From Candidatus Bathyarchaeota archaeon (GTDB lineage: Archaea > Thermoproteota > Bathyarchaeia > Bathyarchaeales > Bathycorpusculaceae): a DNA stretch of 53,949 nucleotides. Shown here one piece after another: positions 49,567 through 53,949 of the stretch; the stretch's first letter is position 1, and each line of letters begins with the position of its first letter. The stretch is taken from the NCBI GenBank assembly GCA_026014595.1, contig JAOZHY010000034.1, positions 1 to 53,949 of the forward strand, written 5' to 3'. Position numbers and translations under genes: made by a program. Under the pieces are notes generated by a model that saw only the letters and a program-made list of their open reading frames with translations, did not search any database and was not told the origin of the DNA.

Positions 49567-50403
49567 ATGCGTTTTTGGAAGATGCATGGCTTAGGCAACG
49601 ACTACGTGGTAATAGACAACCGAGACGGAGCCATCGCTGACGCGGAAAACGCGAATTTGGCGCGGAGACTCTGCGAGCGGAGGTTTTCGGTAGGCGCGGA
49701 CGGGCTGCTTCTGGTTTCAGGTTCAGCCGTGGCGGATGTGAAGATGCGGATTTTTAACGCTGACGGGAGCGAGGCGGAGATGTGTGGCAACGGCATCCGC
49801 TGCTTCGCCAAGTACTGCTATGAAAACGGAATCACACGAAAGACCGAGTTGACTGTTGAGACGCTGGCTGGCGTGAAGAAGACGTGGCTGACCGTGGAAC
49901 GCGGGGCAGTCACTTCGGTGAAGGTTGACATGGGCGCGCCTGTGCTGGAGCGCGACAGAATTCCGATGCGGGGCGAAGGCACCTGCATAAACCAGGACCT
50001 GCGGGTCAACAGCGCAACCTATAAGGTAACCTGCCTCTCAGTTGGGAACCCACACTGCGTCATATTCGTCGATGACTTGGACGAGTTCCCCGTGGAGCGC
50101 ATCGGTCCGAAAATCGAGAACCATAATCTTTTCCCGAACAGAACGAACGTTGAGTTCGCTCAGGTGCTAAACAAGGCGGAGTTGAAGGTGCGGGTGTGGG
50201 AGCGAGGCTGCGGCGAAACGCTGGCGTGCGGCACGGGCGCCTGCGCAGCGGTGGCTGCTGGAAACCTGCTCAGAAAGGTGGCGGAAAAGGTTACGGTTCA
50301 CTTGTTGGGCGGCGATTTGATGGTGGAATACGCAGACCACCTTTTCTTGAGTGGACCTGCGGTGAAGGTTTTTGAGGGAACAATGTTTGAGGAATCTGGG
50401 TGA
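49567..50403 (+). CDS. dapF: diaminopimelate epimerase
   Basis: Interconverts LL- and meso-diaminopimelate without cofactor, using two cysteines: Cys73 in MCGNGIRCFAKY and Cys221 in ACGTGACAAV. The N-terminus FWKMHGLGNDYVVID is diagnostic. It has 278 aa and follows lysA by 6 bases. It ends 7 bases before dapL. Confidence 0.97.
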   Translation: MRFWKMHGLGNDYVVIDNRDGAIADAENANLARRLCERRFSVGADGLLLVSGSAVADVKMRIFNADGSEAEMCGNGIRCFAKYCYENGITRKTELTVETLAGVKKTWLTVERGAVTSVKVDMGAPVLERDRIPMRGEGTCINQDLRVNSATYKVTCLSVGNPHCVIFVDDLDEFPVERIGPKIENHNLFPNRTNVEFAQVLNKAELKVRVWERGCGETLACGTGACAAVAAGNLLRKVAEKVTVHLLGGDLMVEYADHLFLSGPAVKVFEGTMFEESG

Positions 50404-50410
50404 TTGATGA

Positions 50411-51580
50411 ATGAGCTTCGAGTTTGCTGACCGCGTGAAGCGGCTTCCGCCGTATCTGTTCGCTGAGATAGAGAAAGCGATTAAGGAGAAGAAGGCGCAA
50501 GGCGTTGACCTGATTTCGTTGAGCATTGGTGACCCTGACCTTCCGCCGCCCCAGTTCGTCATCGACGCGCTCAAGGAAGAAGTCGCCAACCTGAAGAACC
50601 ATAATTACTCCTTCAGCCAAGGCGAACAGGACTTTCGGCAAGCAGTCGCGGAATGGTACAAGAAAAGGTTCCACGTCGACCTGAATCAGGACGAAGTCAT
50701 CGCGCTCATAGGGTCAAAGGAAGGCTTAGCGAACGTCGCAAGGGCTTTCGTGAACACTGGCGACCGCGTGCTCGTGCCTGACCCAAGCTATCCCGTTTAC
50801 AACAACGGCGCCACTATACTTAACGATGGCATTCCGACGCCGATGCCTCTGCTCCGCGAGAACGGGTTCAAACCAGACCTTGAAGCGATACATGCTGAGA
50901 AGGTGAAGATGATGTTCCTGAACTACCCGAACAACCCGACCACCGCCACGGTGGACAAGAAGTTCCTGACGCATGCGGTGGAGTTCGCGAGGGAAAACAA
51001 CATAATCCTCTGCTACGACAATGCTTATTCGGAATTGACCTTTGACGGGTACAAAGCGCCCAGCATTCTCGAAATCGACGGCGCCATGGACGTGGCCGTC
51101 GAATTCCACTCCTGTTCAAAGACTTTTAACATGACGGGTGACCGCATCGCCTTCGCCGTGGGGAACAAGCAGCTGATAAGCGGGCTTACAAAGGTCAAAT
51201 CGCAAATAGACTCAGGACCACCCGTTTACATCCAAAAAGTAGCCGCCAAAGCCCTACAGAGCTACAAGAGCAGTGAACCGCCCGGGTTCCTGAAGCAGAA
51301 TAACAGGGTCTACTTGGAGAGGCGGGACGTGCTGGTTGACCGATTGTGCAAGCTGGGTTTCATGTGTGACAAGCCCAAAGCCACCTTCTATGTATGGGCG
51401 AACTGCAACGGCAACTCGATGGAGTTTGCGACTAAACTGCTCAGCATCGGCGTGGTGGTTACTCCAGGCGTTGGCTTCGGAGCGTATGGAGAAGGCTACG
51501 TTAGGTTCAGTTTGACTCAGCCGAAAGAGCGGATAATTGAAGCCTCCAAAAGAATTGCCACGCTTGTCGAATGCAGATAA
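50411..51580 (+). CDS. dapL: LL-diaminopimelate aminotransferase
   Basis: Converts tetrahydrodipicolinate directly to LL-diaminopimelate, bypassing acylated intermediates. Class I aminotransferase motifs: ISLSIGDPDLPPPQFV, NYSFSQGEQDFRQAV, FLNYPNNPTTATV, CYDNAYSELTFDG and the PLP Lys237 in HSCSKTFNMTGDRIAFAVG. At 389 aa it is the normal DapL length. No dapC, dapD or dapE genes occur in the block, so this is the sole link between DapB and DapF products. It is the last gene of the lysine operon. Confidence 0.93.
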   Translation: MSFEFADRVKRLPPYLFAEIEKAIKEKKAQGVDLISLSIGDPDLPPPQFVIDALKEEVANLKNHNYSFSQGEQDFRQAVAEWYKKRFHVDLNQDEVIALIGSKEGLANVARAFVNTGDRVLVPDPSYPVYNNGATILNDGIPTPMPLLRENGFKPDLEAIHAEKVKMMFLNYPNNPTTATVDKKFLTHAVEFARENNIILCYDNAYSELTFDGYKAPSILEIDGAMDVAVEFHSCSKTFNMTGDRIAFAVGNKQLISGLTKVKSQIDSGPPVYIQKVAAKALQSYKSSEPPGFLKQNNRVYLERRDVLVDRLCKLGFMCDKPKATFYVWANCNGNSMEFATKLLSIGVVVTPGVGFGAYGEGYVRFSLTQPKERIIEASKRIATLVECR

Positions 51581-51596
51581 ACTTGGGACTGTAAAC

Positions 51597-51604
51597 TTAT
51601 ATAC
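51597..51604 (+). promoter_or_regulatory. TATA-like box for the ferredoxin/FrhB-like gene
   Basis: TTATATAC is centred about 28 nt upstream of the ATG at 51628. It starts a new transcript after dapL and fixes the ATG as probable start, rather than the TTG at 51607 that lies only a few bases from the box. Confidence 0.55.
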
Positions 51605-51627
51605 GGTTGCCGGCTTGTGCTATTTGC

Positions 51628-52668
51628 ATGGGCGCAAGCAAGATAAGTTTTGAGGCTTCCTTAGCCGCAGACGTTGTTCAAACGGGCAGATGCGCGAGTT
51701 GCGGGGCATGCGTTGCCGTTTGCCCATACGAGTGCCTACAGCTTGTCAAAGGGCACCCCCGCTTAGTTAAGGAATGCCAATCATGTGGACTGTGCGCGCA
51801 AGCTTGCCCCAGATACGATTATTCGCAGAGTCAGATGGAAAATTTCGTGTTTGGCAGAAGCCGAAAGCCAGACGAGCCATTTGGCATCTACCGCCAACTG
51901 GCAATTGCCCAAGCGACGGACGAGAAAATATTGAACGCCAGCCAAGACGGCGGAGTTGCCACTGCTCTGTTGGCTTATGCATTAAAAAATGGGCAGATTA
52001 ATCACGCCGTTGTCGCAGGCACAGGCAGAGAAAAACCGTTCTACCCCATACCAAAGTTGGCTTCAACCTTCGCCGAGCTTCTGGAGGCTGCAGGAACAAA
52101 ATACACGTGCTCACCTAGCACCCTTCTGTTGACCGACGCGTGCAAGCAGAGAAAAGCGAAAGCGGCATTCGTTGGGACGCCGTGCCAGGTTCAAGCTGTT
52201 CGAAAAATGCAGGCGGCAGGCTTAAAGCGGCAGACGCGTTGCTTGGATTTCTTAATTGGACTCATGTGCTCAAGATGCTTCACATACGAAGGATTAATGA
52301 AAAACCATGTGCATGGCAAATTAGGCGTAGATTTAAGCGAAATAAAGAAAATGAGCATCAAAGGAAAACTGCTGCTGACCACCACTTCCGGCGTCATCGA
52401 AATTCCTCTTTCAGAAATAAAAAAATATCAGCAGAAAAACTGCGACGCTTGTGGAGACTTCAGCTCAGAACTTGCAGATGTTTCTGTTGGCTGTTTAGGG
52501 TTAGATAAATGGACTCTCACAGTTATTCGCACAGAGAAGGGCGAGAAATTGTTTTCAGGTGCGGAGCAAGCGGGATTTTTGCGCACCAAACCAGTGAACG
52601 AAGTCGGCGCCTTTAATCTGCTTGTTAGGCTTTCGGAGAAAAAGAGAAAGAACGCGGCTACAGCTTAA
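51628..52668 (+). CDS. F420-hydrogenase/dehydrogenase beta-subunit (FrhB) family protein with two [4Fe-4S] ferredoxin motifs
   Basis: A 346-aa soluble flavo-iron-sulfur protein. Two [4Fe-4S] sites are Cys22, Cys25, Cys28, Cys32 and Cys50, Cys53, Cys56, Cys60. FrhB-type sequence follows: ASQDGGVATALLAYAL, KAAFVGTPCQVQAVRKM, GLMCSRCFTYEGL, NCDACGDFSSELADVSVG. Members use F420 or related flavins to move electrons between ferredoxin and F420 or substrates. The partner oxidoreductase is not evident here. It faces the H4MPT dehydrogenase gene tail to tail (24 bases apart), which suggests but does not prove a link to C1 metabolism. Confidence 0.88.
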   Translation: MGASKISFEASLAADVVQTGRCASCGACVAVCPYECLQLVKGHPRLVKECQSCGLCAQACPRYDYSQSQMENFVFGRSRKPDEPFGIYRQLAIAQATDEKILNASQDGGVATALLAYALKNGQINHAVVAGTGREKPFYPIPKLASTFAELLEAAGTKYTCSPSTLLLTDACKQRKAKAAFVGTPCQVQAVRKMQAAGLKRQTRCLDFLIGLMCSRCFTYEGLMKNHVHGKLGVDLSEIKKMSIKGKLLLTTTSGVIEIPLSEIKKYQQKNCDACGDFSSELADVSVGCLGLDKWTLTVIRTEKGEKLFSGAEQAGFLRTKPVNEVGAFNLLVRLSEKKRKNAATA

Positions 52669-52692
52669 GAAAATGGAAGTGCGAAGCCGCGA

Positions 52693-53625
52693 CTATTTTG
52701 CAGTTTTGGCCAGCTTCTTCAGTATCGAGTTTTTGCCTATCTCATAAGCAACAGCGTAGTCGAAGAGTCCCTGCGGTTCCAGTGTTGCGCGTGTAATCAT
52801 TTCTTTTTCAATTTTAATTTTCAGTTTACCGATGGCTAGCGCACCTATTCCGTAAACGCCTGGTTTGAGTTCTTTGCCGTCGTCGTTTGAACCTAAACCT
52901 TCAACACCGAGAGGTTTGATGGCGTTGATGTCCGCGACAATTTTGCATTTTGAAGCCTTGTTTAGGTCTGCCTGTGAGAGCAGTTGGATTCCGCCTGCGC
53001 CTGCAGCGAGGATGATTTCTGCGTCTTTGATGGCTATGGTTGTTTGTTCGGGTTTTGTGACTTCGACAACTTTGACTCTTTGTGCGCCGACTTCGGCGTT
53101 AATCTTGTCAGCGACAGCTTGTCCTTTTGCCATTGAGCGGCTAGTGATGGTTACGTTGGCTTTTTCTGAGGCGTATATTCTTGCGGCTGTTTGTCCGACT
53201 GGCCCTGTGCCCGCAAGCACTGTCACGTTTTTGCCTTCCAAGTAGCCGAAGCCCTTCTCAAGCGACGCGCCTAATGTCTTTGCTACTGCGGCGGCAGCTG
53301 TTGAGTATCCACCTCGTGGGTCAACGATGATGGAGTTCCCCCATGGAGCGGATTTAATGCATTTCTGCGTTGCAGCGACGACCTCGTTAACCATATCAAA
53401 GTTGCTGCCGTTGATGAATATCTTCGTATGCTTTGCGCCCTCTGGCCCGCGTGGAAACAGCAAGTCATAGACTATTTTCGGGGCGTCTTCGCCAGTCACG
53501 TTTTCGTACTTGAATATTGTGGAGTCTGGGAAAGCATCTATAGCCACTAGCATGTCGAATGGGCTACAGTATTTGTCTGTGTCGAGGAAAACGAAGACTG
53601 TTTTGAAACTTGGTTGTTCCGTCAA
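52693..53625 (-). CDS. mtdB: methylene-tetrahydromethanopterin dehydrogenase, NAD(P)-dependent
   Basis: Oxidises methylene-tetrahydromethanopterin to the methenyl form with NADP. The N-terminus FVFLDTDKYCSPFDMLVAIDAFPD and the Rossmann motif VLAGTGPVGQTAARIYA (136-152) are typical of MtdA/MtdB, and the ITSRSMAKG stretch has the Ser-Arg pair that favours NADP. It has 310 aa. The start is TTG; TTCTTAAATGG, about 45 nt upstream, is a plausible promoter. Presence of this enzyme implies a C1-carrier pathway (Wood-Ljungdahl or formaldehyde handling). Confidence 0.92.
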   Translation of the reverse strand: MTEQPSFKTVFVFLDTDKYCSPFDMLVAIDAFPDSTIFKYENVTGEDAPKIVYDLLFPRGPEGAKHTKIFINGSNFDMVNEVVAATQKCIKSAPWGNSIIVDPRGGYSTAAAAVAKTLGASLEKGFGYLEGKNVTVLAGTGPVGQTAARIYASEKANVTITSRSMAKGQAVADKINAEVGAQRVKVVEVTKPEQTTIAIKDAEIILAAGAGGIQLLSQADLNKASKCKIVADINAIKPLGVEGLGSNDDGKELKPGVYGIGALAIGKLKIKIEKEMITRATLEPQGLFDYAVAYEIGKNSILKKLAKTAK

Positions 53626-53798
53626 ACCTTACACCTTATGCTGTTCTGAATGCAGTTTAGCCATTTAAGAATTATCCACACAAAGCAAGTCGAGGCAAAT
53701 TGAGTAAGGCATGTTCCAATGTATTCTACAGTCAGAATTCTGCTAATGGGTGTTCTTTTTATTGCGTTTTTTAGGAAACTTGAGGATGGAGAAGTAGT

Positions 53799-53949
53799 TC
53801 AGATCGAAAGGTTGTGCTTTGCAGCGTACACTTCTTTGAGGGTGTTCTGAAAGGTTTTCTTTATGTCCTCGATGAAGATAGCCCTGTTTTGAATCCCTTT
53901 CTGAATAGCTCCTGCGGCTACGAAGCATGCGCCGATGGTTTCGCTTATC
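53799..53949 (-). CDS. 3' end of an unidentified protein gene
   Basis: The minus strand is open from the window edge to a TGA at 53799-53801. The 49 codons read as a convincing protein C-terminus: an Ala/Gly-rich part (ETIGACFVAAGAIQKGIQ), then FIEDIKKTFQNTLKEVYAAKHN. I cannot name it. It lies upstream of and in the same direction as mtdB, with about 170 bases between them, so it could belong to related C1 metabolism. The rest of the gene lies outside the window. Confidence 0.6.
   Translation of the reverse strand, partial: ISETIGACFVAAGAIQKGIQNRAIFIEDIKKTFQNTLKEVYAAKHNLSI

Noticed and set aside
53743-53928. Minus-strand open frame of 61 codons near the window edge
   Set aside because: Its product is low-quality and basic; a different minus-strand frame over the same bases reads as a real protein C-terminus ending at 53799.
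1-53949. CRISPR arrays, transposases, integrases, rRNA or tRNA genes
   Set aside because: No regularly spaced repeats, no mobile-element genes and no RNA gene signatures were found by eye on either strand.

Overview
The window is archaeal chromosome. It carries an Orc1/Cdc6 initiator, the ribosomal proteins eL8 (L7Ae), eS28 and eL24, FEN1 and family B DNA polymerase with PCNA-binding tails, Trm5, RtcA, a GHMP-type shikimate kinase and an NADP-dependent methylene-tetrahydromethanopterin dehydrogenase. TATA-like boxes lie about 25-30 nt upstream of several start codons, so leaderless transcripts look common, and TTG and GTG starts are frequent. The cysteine-bearing insert in the palm of the polymerase, the aspartate-semialdehyde route to aromatics and DapL-type lysine synthesis fit a mesophilic TACK archaeon, most likely Bathyarchaeota-like. 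That placement is inference from gene content; no tree was made.

Region 1 (1-4400): cdc6, then an AT-rich accessory patch holding a membrane-anchored caspase/legumain-fold protein with a substituted His, a small hypothetical gene and the frameshifted remnant of a SPASM-domain radical SAM gene, then the rpl7ae-rps28e-rpl24e operon on the minus strand. Region 2 (4600-16000): housekeeping genes (fen, pcm, glmS, trm5, rtcA, acyP), a secreted Kelch protein behind two tandem palindromes, a winged-helix regulator ending in a canonical EF-hand loop, and several small conserved-looking proteins. Region 3 (16000-25500): an Fe-S assembly operon (divergent NifS-like protein, IscU, SufS, small protein), a lipid-linked-oligosaccharide flippase, a deacetylase-like/GNAT fusion, and DNA polymerase B.

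Region 4 (25700-51580) is a roughly 26 kb amino-acid biosynthesis island of 24 genes in three blocks. The plus-strand block ilvB-ilvN-leuC-leuD-leuB-leuA-pheA (branched-chain acids plus prephenate dehydratase) converges on a minus-strand block aspartate kinase-ADH synthase-DHQ synthase II-aroD-aroE-aroK-aroA-aroC-chorismate mutase-aminotransferase-tyrA (aspartate to chorismate to the tyrosine/phenylalanine precursors). That block is divergent from the plus-strand block dapA-dapB-aspartate kinase-asd-lysA-dapF-dapL (complete DapL route to lysine). Each outer block has its own aspartate kinase, while one asd supplies aspartate semialdehyde to both. ilvC, ilvD, threonine and tryptophan genes are not in the window.

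Region 5 (51600-53949): a ferredoxin/FrhB-like protein, the methylene-H4MPT dehydrogenase, and the 3' end of an unidentified minus-strand gene.

The most unusual signal is non-coding. The roughly 260-nt leader of ilvB contains a nested set of perfect helices, including a three-way junction, with several mutually exclusive alternative pairings. It looks like a structured regulatory RNA that I cannot assign to a known class.
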